DNA of 52,981 bases, taken from assembly GCA_900550785.1 (NCBI GenBank), contig URTL01000002.1:1-52981 (forward strand), given 5' to 3'. The position numbers were made by a program, and so were the translations under genes. Position 1 is the stretch's first letter. Every line of letters begins with the position of its first letter. Origin of the DNA: an uncultured Collinsella sp. (GTDB taxonomy: Bacteria > Actinomycetota > Coriobacteriia > Coriobacteriales > Coriobacteriaceae). The notes below the pieces were generated by a model, which was not told the DNA's origin, did no database searches, and saw only the letters and a program-made list of their open reading frames with translations. Shown here piece by piece: positions 18,912 to 27,831 of the stretch.

Positions 18912-19777
18912 GACAGGCCCTCCATATTCAAAAATGGCGAAGGGTCATCGAAGTACTTTGACGCCAGGCGTTCCATGGTGCCATCGGCAAGCATTTCTTG
19001 GTAGGCATGAGTGAGCTTGACGTCGATGCCACGCGTATCGTTGATATCGAAAGCGGTGCCCAAACCGACCTCTAGCAGCGGCTCATCCAAAATGCGATAT
19101 GCCACACCATAGTCTTTTTCGTAGGTGAGGAACGAGGACTCATGCGCGGCGATAGCGTCGACCAGGCCCTCGACGAGCGCCGGGTTCAGGTATGAACCGT
19201 CCGAAAAGCTGTAGAGTTCCTTGATCTGCGGAACGTTTTCATTTATGCGATTGAGCAAAATGTCCTCGGGCTTGGTGGTGGACTGAACCGCCACGATCTT
19301 ATCCTCAAGATCGGCAAGCGTGTAGATATCGCTCTGGGGATCGACCGCGACCACCTGGCGGCTCGCAAGGTACGGGCCGGCCCAACGATATTCGTTTTCG
19401 CGACCCGTCATACTAAAGCTGCCCATGACACAATCGAGTTCGCCGCTCGCCAGCAGCTCCTTCTTCTTTTCCCAGTCGATCAGCTGGTATTTTGGCTTGT
19501 AACCAATGCGAGTCAAAGCCTCGGTCAATATCTCGACATCCAGGCCAACGATATCGCCGTACTCGTCGGTATACACAAACGGTGGATAGAGGTCGCTGCC
19601 GACGTTGAGCGTCTTAAGGTTGTCGTCTTTGGCCTGCGAGGCATCCAGGCCTTCTAATGCAGACGTCGAGGCTCTGCCATTCGACCCGGAACAGCCGGCT
19701 ATCGCTACGACAAAGGCGCACGCTACCGCAAGCGCAACAAACAACGAAATGGCAACCGAGCGACGGGACCTTTTCAT
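18908..19777 (-). CDS. Substrate-binding lipoprotein (SBP_bac_3 family)
   Basis: 289 aa. Signal peptide with lipobox (VVAIAGC, lipidated Cys near residue 28), then a family 3 extracellular solute-binding domain (NVGSDLYPPFVYTDEYGD, DVEILTEAL, then DCVMGSFSMTGRE), usually specific for polar amino acids. The ATG at 19777 gives the lipobox its normal spacing; longer upstream readings do not. There is no ABC permease or ATPase beside it. Instead it is translationally coupled to a hybrid kinase, suggesting a sensory rather than a transport role (inference). Confidence 0.9.
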   Translation of the reverse strand: MKRSRRSVAISLFVALAVACAFVVAIAGCSGSNGRASTSALEGLDASQAKDDNLKTLNVGSDLYPPFVYTDEYGDIVGLDVEILTEALTRIGYKPKYQLIDWEKKKELLASGELDCVMGSFSMTGRENEYRWAGPYLASRQVVAVDPQSDIYTLADLEDKIVAVQSTTKPEDILLNRINENVPQIKELYSFSDGSYLNPALVEGLVDAIAAHESSFLTYEKDYGVAYRILDEPLLEVGLGTAFDINDTRGIDVKLTHAYQEMLADGTMERLASKYFDDPSPFLNMEGLS

Positions 19778-19921
19778 CGAGCTCCATACGATCCTGTTTA
19801 CAGACTGAAATGGTAAAAAATAATAGCAAACAAAACCACACGAGTGCCCAATGGCTACAGACGTTTTACCATGTGGGGCCTTCCAGCCGACTTGGCAGAA
19901 GGCCCCGCATGCAGCGCTCAC

Positions 19922-21136
19922 TTACCGTGCATTAAAAACGTAGCGGTCCAGGCGGTCGCACGCTTCCTTTACGCGCGAAAGCGGCAGCGCCAGATTCACG
20001 CGAATGTGGCAGGGCCCGTGGAACGGGCGGCCGTCCTGATATCCCACGCCCACGCGCGCCCCCTCGTCGAGCAGCCACTGAATATCGCGGCCATGCTCGC
20101 GACACCACTCGGTGCAGTCCAGAAACACCATGTACGTGCCCTGCGGACGCGAATAGGACACGCCCTCAAAATGCCCGTCCACGTAATCGCAGAAGTACTC
20201 GATATTGCCGGCAAGCACCTGGTTGAGCTCGTCCACCCACTCGTAGCCCTGCGGCTGGTAGGCACCGATAAGCGCATGCATGGAGAGGACATTCATCTCG
20301 TTGTAGTGGGTCTTGTTGGACACGGCGCAGATGCGGTCACGCAGCGTCTCGTTGTAGACAATGTGGTAGCTGCCGACAAGGCCCGCCAGGTTAAACGTCT
20401 TGCTCGGCGCATAGAGGGCAACCGTGCGCATGCGGGCATCCTCGCTCACCGACTGCGTCGGGATGTGCTTGTGCCCCGGCAGGATGATATCGGACCAAAT
20501 CTCGTCCGAGATCACCACGCAATCGTGCTGGCGATAGATGTCCATGGCGCGCTCGATTTCGTCGCGCTCCCATACGCGGCCGCAGGGATTGTGCGGCGAG
20601 CAGAACACCGCGGCATGGATGTGGTTTTGGGCGAGTTTGCACTCCATGTCCTCAAAGTCCATGCGCCACACGCCCTGATCGTCGAGCTTAAGCGGGCTAT
20701 GGACAATACGATAGCCCGCGGCCTCAATGGACTTGGTAAAGCCGATGTAGGTGGGGCTGTGGACCAGCACCGCATCGCCCGGCTGGACATACGCGCGCAG
20801 CGTCGACACGACACCGCCCAGCACGCCGTTTTCGTAACCGATATGCTCAAGTGCCAGGCCCTCGACGCCATTGCGGCGGCTCTGCCATTCGATGATGCGG
20901 TCGAAATACTCGGAGCGCGGATTGAAATAGCCAAACATGGGGTGCTGGGCGCGCTGAATGATGTGTTCCTGGACCGTGGGCACCGTGGCAAAGTTCATGT
21001 CGGCCACCCACATGGGAATGCGGTCGAAGCCCTCGTCGGGTGCGTTCGGGGCCATACCGGGGATCTCACCCCAAGAGTCAACGGCGATGGCGTCCATGCC
21101 GTGGCGGTCGATGATTGAAGTGAAGTCGTATTTCAT
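19922..21136 (-). CDS. MalY/PatB family PLP-dependent C-S lyase/aminotransferase
   Basis: 404 aa, fold type I PLP enzyme. The Schiff-base lysine lies in APSKTFNLAGL, and the start region (DRHGMDAIAVDSWGE, then WVADMNFATVP) is diagnostic of the MalY/PatB group, cystathionine beta-lyases that release pyruvate, ammonia and a thiol from cystathionine or cysteine. The ATG at 21136 has GGGAGTCCAGC upstream; the open frame upstream of it is not family-like. In gut bacteria such enzymes can contribute to H2S production. It is a single gene. Confidence 0.92.
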   Translation of the reverse strand: MKYDFTSIIDRHGMDAIAVDSWGEIPGMAPNAPDEGFDRIPMWVADMNFATVPTVQEHIIQRAQHPMFGYFNPRSEYFDRIIEWQSRRNGVEGLALEHIGYENGVLGGVVSTLRAYVQPGDAVLVHSPTYIGFTKSIEAAGYRIVHSPLKLDDQGVWRMDFEDMECKLAQNHIHAAVFCSPHNPCGRVWERDEIERAMDIYRQHDCVVISDEIWSDIILPGHKHIPTQSVSEDARMRTVALYAPSKTFNLAGLVGSYHIVYNETLRDRICAVSNKTHYNEMNVLSMHALIGAYQPQGYEWVDELNQVLAGNIEYFCDYVDGHFEGVSYSRPQGTYMVFLDCTEWCREHGRDIQWLLDEGARVGVGYQDGRPFHGPCHIRVNLALPLSRVKEACDRLDRYVFNAR

Positions 21137-21248
21137 GCTGGACTCCCGTGCAAAGTTGATTGTTTTGGTAGGCGTTATTGTCCACCAGCGTGGGCGGTTT
21201 TGGCGCGGGGTTTGGCGCTTAATTTGACGGGTGCGGACGAATGGCTGG

Positions 21249-21986
21249 TTAGTCTTGCGCGTCGTTGACGGCAACTACGGTTAGCTGGGTTTCATCGACC
21301 GTAAACGATATGTCGAGCCCGGCGTAAGCCAGATGATAGACGCGGTGTGGCTCGTGCTTGCTGCCCGCGCGGCGCGGGTCTTGGCGAAGGACCTCGACCA
21401 AGCCGAGGAGCTTTGCGGGCGGGACCATATCCTGCAGTGCTTGCGGAAACTCAACATCGAGCTCTTGCCACGAAGCATCCTCGATCCAGCCTCCGGTCGC
21501 ATCCGGGTGGCAGTCCGCAAACGGAATGTAGGGCTTGATGTCGTAGATGGGCGTACCGTCGCGCAGGTCGGCCCCCAACACATGGATGATGGGGCCATCG
21601 TCGGTGAGCTCGACACGATCAAGCTTGACGCAGGTGAGCCCGATGGGATTAGGGCGAAACGGACTGCGCGTGGCAAACACTCCCACACGTTCGGCTCCGC
21701 CCAGACGCGGCGGGCGCACGGTTTTCGACCATTTTGCGTTGGTGCCGGACCTGTCCTGCGTTTTAGCGTCGACGGCAATATCCTTAGCCGTGCCGCCGGG
21801 CGTTCCGTTTTCGAAGCGCCACAGCAGCCACAGGTGAGAGAAGGAGTCCAGGCCCTCAACCGCTGCATTGGAGGCAAATTCCGGCTCAAAAACGATGTGC
21901 CCCTGCAGATGGGGCGCCAAAAAGCTGTTGCGCGGAATGCCGAACTTCTGCGGCAGGTCGGTATGTATGCGTGCGATAGGTTCCAT
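21249..21986 (-). CDS. trmO: tRNA (N6-threonylcarbamoyladenosine37-N6)-methyltransferase TrmO
   Basis: 245 aa. TrmO (TsaA, COG1720) adds a methyl group from SAM to t6A37 of tRNA-Thr to give m6t6A. Family motifs are present: the start EPIARIHTDLPQKFGIPR, then SHLWLLWRF, VFATRSPFRPNPIGLTCVKL and GTPIYDIKPYIPFAD. The reading frame stays open upstream but family homology starts here; an alternative ATG lies three codons upstream at 21995. Neither has a convincing ribosome site. Confidence 0.92.
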   Translation of the reverse strand: MEPIARIHTDLPQKFGIPRNSFLAPHLQGHIVFEPEFASNAAVEGLDSFSHLWLLWRFENGTPGGTAKDIAVDAKTQDRSGTNAKWSKTVRPPRLGGAERVGVFATRSPFRPNPIGLTCVKLDRVELTDDGPIIHVLGADLRDGTPIYDIKPYIPFADCHPDATGGWIEDASWQELDVEFPQALQDMVPPAKLLGLVEVLRQDPRRAGSKHEPHRVYHLAYAGLDISFTVDETQLTVVAVNDAQD

Positions 21987-22127
21987 GCCGGTCATTGTAC
22001 GGCATGGAGGCGTGGGGCGTTGCGCGCAATTCTTCGCCGCGGTCCCCCGTCGTGCAACCAACGGTTGCTTGGAAGGGCGCCTGCCGCCGCGTATGCTTAA
22101 GCCATCAACCAGCAGAAAGGAGCCGCT

Positions 22128-22955
22128 ATGGCCTTTGCAGAAAAGCTCATTGCTGTCCGTCGCGCCCATCACCTTACCCAAGAGCAGCTTGCCGCTAAGC
22201 TCTTCGTCACACGCCAGGCCATCAGCCGGTGGGAGCGCGGCGAGGTCACACCGGGCATCGACATGATGAAGCTCATCGCCGCCGTAACCGGAGAACCGCT
22301 GTCCCACCTGCTCGAAATGCCTGAGCACTATTGCCAGAGCTGCGGCATGATACTCACGCCCGACGACTGCGGCACCGATGCCACGGGCACCGCGACCGAT
22401 CATTACTGCAAGTGGTGCTACGACCACGGCAAGTACACCTATGACACCACCATGGAGGCAATGATTGAGGATTGTGCCCCGCGCCTGGCACAAAACACCG
22501 GCATGTCGCTCGACGAAGCCGTCTCGCTCATGGGCGCCGTCCTGCCGCAACTGGAGCGCTGGCGCACCGTGCAGGAAAACGAGGCGCGCTACGGTGCCGA
22601 GGCGCGGGCGCGCTACGGCGATGAGGCTATCGATGCAGCAAACGAAGCGTTGCTGGACATGGACCCCGAGACATGGAACGACATGAAGGAACTTGAACGC
22701 GCTATTCTGGGCCAGCTCTCAATTGCCATGGGCATTGGCGACCCAGAGAGCAACGAGGCTCGTAAGCTTGTCGCGATGCATCGTCGCTGGATTGCTCTCA
22801 ACTGGGGATGCGAGCCCCAAGACGAGGCGTACCTGGGCCTCGCCCACGGTTATCTTGCCGACCAGCGCTTTGTTGACTACTACGACAAGCCCTGCGCCAC
22901 CGGAGCCACGGCGTTTCTGGTCCAGGCCATCGAGTCTTCGTTGACGCGCGCATAG
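22128..22955 (+). CDS. XRE HTH + zinc ribbon + TipAS-like fusion regulator
   Basis: 275 aa with three modules. An XRE-type helix-turn-helix (residues 5-60: TQEQLAAKLFVTRQAISRWE). A Cys4 zinc ribbon (Cys69, Cys72, Cys94, Cys97; YCQSCGM, later YCKWCYDHGKYTY) matching the Zn_ribbon_2 pattern. A C-terminal domain (about 150-270) resembling TipAS, the multidrug-binding domain of the MerR-type regulator TipA (LVAMHRRWIALNWGCEP, LAHGYLADQRFVDYYD). Start ATG follows AAAGGAGCCGCT. TipAS is normally joined to a MerR domain, so the partner swap is notable. It probably senses a bulky ligand; no obvious target gene is adjacent. Confidence 0.85.
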   Translation: MAFAEKLIAVRRAHHLTQEQLAAKLFVTRQAISRWERGEVTPGIDMMKLIAAVTGEPLSHLLEMPEHYCQSCGMILTPDDCGTDATGTATDHYCKWCYDHGKYTYDTTMEAMIEDCAPRLAQNTGMSLDEAVSLMGAVLPQLERWRTVQENEARYGAEARARYGDEAIDAANEALLDMDPETWNDMKELERAILGQLSIAMGIGDPESNEARKLVAMHRRWIALNWGCEPQDEAYLGLAHGYLADQRFVDYYDKPCATGATAFLVQAIESSLTRA

Positions 22956-23006
22956 ACCGCGGCGGCTTTGGGTATTTCAATCAAAACCTCAACCGATTGG
23001 AGACCT

Positions 23007-23252
23007 ATGGCTACTAATCACGAGCTCGCGCTGTACGTTATGGCCGGCTGCCCGTATTGCATAAAGGTCAAGCGATTCCTTGCCGATAACGGTGTGACCA
23101 TCCCCGAGCGCAATATCTCGATCGACGGCGATGCTGAGCAGGCACTCATCGCCGTCGGCGGAAAACGCCAGGTTCCCTGCTTGTTCATCGACGGCAAGCC
23201 GCTCTACGAGTCAAGCGACATCATCGCATGGGTGCAGGAAAACCTGCTCTAG
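23007..23252 (+). CDS. Glutaredoxin-like protein
   Basis: 81 aa, thioredoxin fold with active site Cys15-Pro-Tyr-Cys18 (MAGCPYCIKVKRFL), cis-Pro region RQVPCLFIDG and the C-terminal YESSDIIAWV. Typical of monomeric dithiol glutaredoxins. The ATG at 23007 has TTGGAG upstream; 13 codons of open frame upstream were discarded. It lies 51 bp after the XRE fusion on the same strand. Confidence 0.9.
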   Translation: MATNHELALYVMAGCPYCIKVKRFLADNGVTIPERNISIDGDAEQALIAVGGKRQVPCLFIDGKPLYESSDIIAWVQENLL

Positions 23253-23260
23253 TGCAACAT

Positions 23261-23314
23261 AGTCATTGGGGACGTTCATAAATGACTAGTCGTTTAAGAA
23301 CGTCCCCAACGACT
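23261..23314. repeat. Dispersed palindromic repeat, copy B
   Basis: 16-bp arms (23261-23276 and 23299-23314, one T/C difference) around a loop with the nested palindrome GACTAGTC. It matches copy A at 914-971 over almost its entire length. A further partial unit (AACTAGTCGTT) continues into the last codons of the dus gene, whose stop codon is at 23317-23319. Confidence 0.85.
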
Positions 23315-23316
23315 AA

Positions 23317-24270
23317 CTAGTCGTTGAAGCGAGCTGTGGGTGCAAGCGGCTGTTCGCGAAAGACGCGCTCGACGGCAGCGCGGTATTCGTCGACCTTTTT
23401 GGTCTTGCGTACGATCTTGTGGACGGTAGCGGGATCAGCGAAAGCGCACTTGGCGTAGAACCACCACTCCTTCATGCGGAAGACCGCATTGCCGCCAATC
23501 TCTTCTGCATATGCCGCAAACAGCGTGTCGTGGAAGCGCTGCAGCTCAGCAGCCGTTGCAGCAGGGCCGCCCTTGACCATGCGAGCCAGAGCGGGGTTCG
23601 CGAGCAGGCCACGCCCCAGCATTACATGGCGCGTGCCGGGATAGGCCTCCACCAGCGCGTCCATATCCTCAAGATCAAAAATGTCACCGTTATAGGCCAC
23701 GGGGAACGGCACACGCTCCAGCGTCTCGCCATAAAACTCTTTGCGCGGCGAACCCGTATAGCGGTCCTTTTGCACGCGCGGATGCACAATGAGCTCTGCC
23801 AACGGCATGCGGCAATACAGATCGAGCACGCGCTCGTATTCGTCGTCATTCTCCAGCCCCAGCCTGGTCTTTACCGACACCGGCAACGGCGACCGCTCGC
23901 ACGCATCACTTAAGAACGCCTCGAGCTCGTCGAGATTGCGCAAGAAACCCGAGCCCTTGCCCTTGGCGACAACCGTTCCCGAAGGGCAACCCAGGTTGAG
24001 ATTGACCTCGCGGTAGCCCATGTCGGCGAGCACCTGTGCCGCCCACACAAACTCGTCCGCGTTCTTGGACATCAGCTGAGGCACCACGTTGAGCCCCTGG
24101 TTATTGGCAGGATCGATCTCCTTAAACGCCTTGCCGCCAAAGCGGTTTCCCACCCGCGGCGGCGGCAAAAACGGCGTGTAATAGCAATCGAGCGCACCGA
24201 AGCACTCCGCATGCACGCGACGGAACACATGCCCGGTAATCCCCTCCATAGGGGCAAGCGAAAGAATCAT
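23317..24270 (-). CDS. tRNA-dihydrouridine synthase
   Basis: 317 aa, FMN-dependent TIM-barrel enzyme that reduces uridines in tRNA. Family marks are the N-terminal LAPMEGITGHVFRR, catalytic Cys in NLGCPSGTVVAKGKG, KTRLG and the phosphate-binding VAYNGDIFDLED. Subtype is uncertain. The start is the ATG at 24270, with only a weak AGAAGAG upstream. The last codons (encoding FND, then TAG) have the same sequence as the adjacent palindromic repeat, suggesting the repeat abuts or reshaped the C-terminus. Confidence 0.92.
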   Translation of the reverse strand: MILSLAPMEGITGHVFRRVHAECFGALDCYYTPFLPPPRVGNRFGGKAFKEIDPANNQGLNVVPQLMSKNADEFVWAAQVLADMGYREVNLNLGCPSGTVVAKGKGSGFLRNLDELEAFLSDACERSPLPVSVKTRLGLENDDEYERVLDLYCRMPLAELIVHPRVQKDRYTGSPRKEFYGETLERVPFPVAYNGDIFDLEDMDALVEAYPGTRHVMLGRGLLANPALARMVKGGPAATAAELQRFHDTLFAAYAEEIGGNAVFRMKEWWFYAKCAFADPATVHKIVRKTKKVDEYRAAVERVFREQPLAPTARFND

Positions 24271-24295
24271 CTACTCTTCTCTCATATCAACGAAC

Positions 24296-24322
24296 GTGAC
24301 AAAGGGGCCGTCCCTTTGTCAC
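24296..24322. terminator. GGGAC-core hairpin at the 3' end of the ABC fusion gene
   Basis: Perfect 11-bp arms (24296-24306 and 24312-24322) with a 5-nt loop, one base beyond the stop of the MacB-like gene (24324). The arms read GTGACAAAGGG and CCCTTTGTCAC. It has no T-run on the minus strand, so termination is probable rather than certain. The GTCCC core links it to the other dispersed hairpins. Confidence 0.5.
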
Positions 24323-24323
24323 A

Positions 24324-27300
24324 TTATTCGGAGCGCAGGGCCTCCACGGGATCCTTCCTGGACGCGCTACGGGCCGGCAGCAGGCCAGCGACAACCGTCA
24401 GCAGCACCGAAATTGCAATGAGCACCAGCGCATCCTGCACGGGCAGGCTCATCAGATTGGGTACCTGTTTGGCAGTAAGCGCCCAGGTATTAACCGGGAA
24501 GCTCACGGCCACCACGACGACAATGGCAAAGACGCCGGCAATGAGGCCCTCGATAAAGGTCTCGGCATTGAATACGTTGGCCACGTTACGCTTCGACGCG
24601 CCGATCGCACGCAGGATGCCAATCTCCTTTTTGCGTTCCAGCACGCTGATGTAGGTGATGATGCCGATCATGATGGAGCTCACCACCAGGCTGATACTCA
24701 CAAATGCGATGAGCACCAAGCTGATGGTGTTCACGATGTCGGTCACCGAGCCCATGATGATGCCCATGTAGTCGGTGTACGAGATTGTCTGCTCATCGTG
24801 GCCAGAGGCTTTGACCTGCTTGTTGTACGCGTCGATGTGGTCGAGCACGCGCTCCTTGGCCTCAAAGTCGCGCGGGAAAATCTTGACCGAGATGGGGTCT
24901 GCCTCGTCCGCATAGCCCAACGTGGTCAGATTGTTGTCGTAGGTGAGCTTCGACGCCTTGGCATAGCTCATCATGAGCGAACTCAGGTCCTCAGCGTCCA
25001 TGTTGAAGTGGATGGCACGAGCAAAGGCGCTCGCATCCACACGCATAGCGCTCGCCAAGTTGGCAAAACTCGATGACATCTGCGTCGCCATCTGGCCCAT
25101 GAGCCCTGCCGCGCCCGCCTTGAGCTGGGACGATACCGTCGACGCTATCTGCTCGTTGATTGCCCTCATCACCTGATCCATAGCCTGCTGCAGATACGGA
25201 GCCAGCTGCTTTTGCACATAGTCGGCCATCGCCTGCTGCAGGCGCTCGGCCAGGGCATCGCCGCCGAGTGCCTTGAGCTGGGCCAGGATTTGCTGGGCTG
25301 CGGCATCATTCTCAAGATACGCCGAGAATGCGGAAGCAAGCTTTGACGCGTCCTTAAGATCTTCGGGTGTCAGCGCCCTAAACTGATCAGACTGCAAAAA
25401 GCCCTCAAACAGTTGGTTGGCAAGCATTCCCACCTGTTGCATTTGCTCGGGCGTGAGCTCCAGACCGTCAAAGATGCCCGAGAAATCTGGGGACGGTGCT
25501 TCTGCCATGATGTCACTGAAGTCGATGTCCTTGCCCACGCCCGAAAGGTCAATATCCAACCCGGACAAGTCAATACCAGAAAGGTCGATACCGCCGGCCG
25601 CACCCGAAAGCGCAGATGTATCGAACGAAAATGCACTCTTGAGCGCCGCCTCGTCCACACTGAACATGCTGCCCAGATCCACGCCTTGCTTGGCCTCGCC
25701 CTGCAGTTCATCGAAAGACTTGCCCGTAAAGACATCTGTCTCGGGGTGAGCAAGCTGCTCCTGCACAATCTGCGAATTTGCGGCGCGTTCCATAAGCTGA
25801 CGAGTCAGTGCATGCGTATAGGCAATGCCCGGGGTCAATGCGCTCGCGTTGGCCGTCTCATTAGGTCGCACCACGCCCACAATGCGCACGTCAATACCGT
25901 CGGCAACCTTGGCCGTCATAAAGTCGGCATCGTCAGACATGTCAGCCCACATGCCGGTCTCTTCGTTTTTGCGATACGCATCGGCCGGCGACAGCACCTT
26001 AAACGTCGTGGACAGCGCGTCGTCGTAGGTAAAGTCGGTGCCGGTCTCGGGCGTTTCGATCTTACCGTCGGCCGTCATAGCGCTGTTTACCAGATCGTTG
26101 AGCTCATCGATATCCAGCGCACCGATGCTGTAGAGCGTATAGTCGCCCACCGTGCCACGACTCGAAAGCACCATCACGGCTTCGTTGGCAGACGTGGGCC
26201 AATGACCGGCGACGACATCGTACTGGCTGTCGAGCAGACTCTGGTCGTCGATCATCTCGTTAAAGACCGAGGTTCCCATGGATTCCATGCTCACCGTTGC
26301 CGCCGAGCTCGCGCCTCCGCTCATGGCCTCGGTCATGGCGTTGGGCACCAGCCGGACAGGCTTCTCATCGCCCTTGCCGGCACGATAGACAACCGGCGAT
26401 ACACCGTAGCCGTACTGAATGGCGTTGACCTCTTTGTCGATGCCGTCGCCACCGGCATCGAGCCATGCCTTAAAGCTCGTCATGTCGTTGGACTTAACGC
26501 TCGCAAACATATCCTTTACAGCCGTGACCACGGGAATCTTATCGGTTCCCTGAGCCTTGCCGCCGGCACTGTCGTCGGACGAATCCACGTTTTCAGACGA
26601 GCCATCATCCGTAGCCCCCTGTCCGCCCATCATGGACGACAGGTCGTAATCCTGCTTGGAAATGGTGAGTGGGTAGCTCGAGAGCGTATCCTCCTCGACC
26701 TTTTTGATGTAGCCGTTTACGCCGTTGGACAGCGCCAGAATCGCCGCGATACCGATAATGCCAATCGAGCCCGCAAAGGCCGTCATGGCCGTGCGGCCCT
26801 TCTTGGTCATGAGGTTTCGGGCAGAAAGCCCCAGCGCCGTCACAAAGCTCATCGAGGTTTTGCGCGTAGGCTTGGCCTCGCGGCGCGTGGCGTCAGCGAC
26901 ATCGAAAGGATCGGAATCATCGGTGATCTTGCCGTCCGCCAGGTTGACGATGCGCGTGGCGTATTGGTATGCCAGGTCGGGATTGTGCGTGACCATGATG
27001 ACCAGACGGTCGCGCGCAACTTCTTTGAGCAAATCCATAACCTGCACGGATGTCGTTGAATCCAAAGCGCCAGTCGGCTCGTCGGCAAGGACGATCTCAG
27101 GGTCATTGATCAGGGCGCGGGCAATGGCCACGCGCTGCATCTGCCCGCCCGATAGCTGGCTCGGGCGCTTGTTAACGTGCTCGCCCAAGCCGACTTTCTC
27201 CAACGCCTCGCGCGCACGCTGGCGACGCTCGGCATGCCCCACGCCCGTGAGCGTGAGCGCCAGCTCCACGTTTTCCAAAATGGTCTGATGCGGAATGAGG

Positions 27301-27578
27301 TTATAGCTTTGGAACACAAAGCCGATGCGGTTGTTGCGGTAGGCATCCCAATCGCGATCGTGAAAGTCTTTGGTCGAAATACCGTCGATCAGCAGGTCGC
27401 CAGAATCGAAATGATCGAGCCCACCGATAACGTTGAGCATCGTAGTTTTGCCCGACCCCGAAGGTCCCAGAATGGCCACGAACTCGTTATCGCGAAAAGA
27501 CAGGCTCACGCTGTCGAGCGCTACCTGCGTAAACGACTGCGTAACGTACCTTTTGCAAATACCTTTGAGCTCCAGCAT
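24324..27578 (-). CDS. ABC transporter ATPase-permease fusion, MacB/FtsX type
   Basis: 1084 aa. The N-terminal ATPase (residues 1-225) has Walker A GPSGSGKTT, signature LSGGQMQRVAIARAL and Walker B VLADEPTGALD. A TM helix follows near residue 255, then a very large extracytoplasmic region (about 280-920) and a C-terminal FtsX permease with three helices (about 945-1075, VVSSIMIGIITYISVLERKKEIGILR). The extracytoplasmic part has short (I/L)DLSG repeats around residues 650-680 and a helical segment rich in Gln/Leu after it. Start ATG at 27578 follows AGGAGAGG. MacB-type systems act as mechanotransmission exporters or peptide-resistance pumps; no TolC or MacA partner would be expected in a Gram-positive. 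Confidence 0.9.
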   Translation of the reverse strand: MLELKGICKRYVTQSFTQVALDSVSLSFRDNEFVAILGPSGSGKTTMLNVIGGLDHFDSGDLLIDGISTKDFHDRDWDAYRNNRIGFVFQSYNLIPHQTILENVELALTLTGVGHAERRQRAREALEKVGLGEHVNKRPSQLSGGQMQRVAIARALINDPEIVLADEPTGALDSTTSVQVMDLLKEVARDRLVIMVTHNPDLAYQYATRIVNLADGKITDDSDPFDVADATRREAKPTRKTSMSFVTALGLSARNLMTKKGRTAMTAFAGSIGIIGIAAILALSNGVNGYIKKVEEDTLSSYPLTISKQDYDLSSMMGGQGATDDGSSENVDSSDDSAGGKAQGTDKIPVVTAVKDMFASVKSNDMTSFKAWLDAGGDGIDKEVNAIQYGYGVSPVVYRAGKGDEKPVRLVPNAMTEAMSGGASSAATVSMESMGTSVFNEMIDDQSLLDSQYDVVAGHWPTSANEAVMVLSSRGTVGDYTLYSIGALDIDELNDLVNSAMTADGKIETPETGTDFTYDDALSTTFKVLSPADAYRKNEETGMWADMSDDADFMTAKVADGIDVRIVGVVRPNETANASALTPGIAYTHALTRQLMERAANSQIVQEQLAHPETDVFTGKSFDELQGEAKQGVDLGSMFSVDEAALKSAFSFDTSALSGAAGGIDLSGIDLSGLDIDLSGVGKDIDFSDIMAEAPSPDFSGIFDGLELTPEQMQQVGMLANQLFEGFLQSDQFRALTPEDLKDASKLASAFSAYLENDAAAQQILAQLKALGGDALAERLQQAMADYVQKQLAPYLQQAMDQVMRAINEQIASTVSSQLKAGAAGLMGQMATQMSSSFANLASAMRVDASAFARAIHFNMDAEDLSSLMMSYAKASKLTYDNNLTTLGYADEADPISVKIFPRDFEAKERVLDHIDAYNKQVKASGHDEQTISYTDYMGIIMGSVTDIVNTISLVLIAFVSISLVVSSIMIGIITYISVLERKKEIGILRAIGASKRNVANVFNAETFIEGLIAGVFAIVVVVAVSFPVNTWALTAKQVPNLMSLPVQDALVLIAISVLLTVVAGLLPARSASRKDPVEALRSE

Positions 27579-27730
27579 GGACGGCAACCTCTCCTGCGCA
27601 GGCACCCTGCCCGCTCTCCTCCGCCGTTCGTATTCGACGCTTTTGTCCTACTCTATCCCCATTTTTTGCCGACGCCAGTGAGGAATGTAACAAACCGCGC
27701 CAAAAAACGAACGGGACGGCGCCCAAAAGA

Positions 27731-27752
27731 AGAGGTCCCGAGCGGGACCTCT
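27731..27752. terminator. Hairpin downstream of the redox operon
   Basis: 10-bp stem (27731-27740 with 27743-27752) followed on the minus strand by TCTTTTG. It lies 80 bp past the TlpA-like gene and probably ends that operon. The rest of the 226-bp gap to 27831 shows no coding signal. Confidence 0.55.
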
Positions 27753-27831
27753 ATATGGTGGAGCTTATCTTGAAAGGCAGCAGACTACTTCGCACAGCGA
27801 CACACGATCCTCGCTATGCTTTACGCGGTTT

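Noticed and set aside
21987..22550. N-terminal extension of trmO
   Set aside because: The open frame continues upstream, but the added residues overlap the divergent XRE fusion gene and are not family-like.
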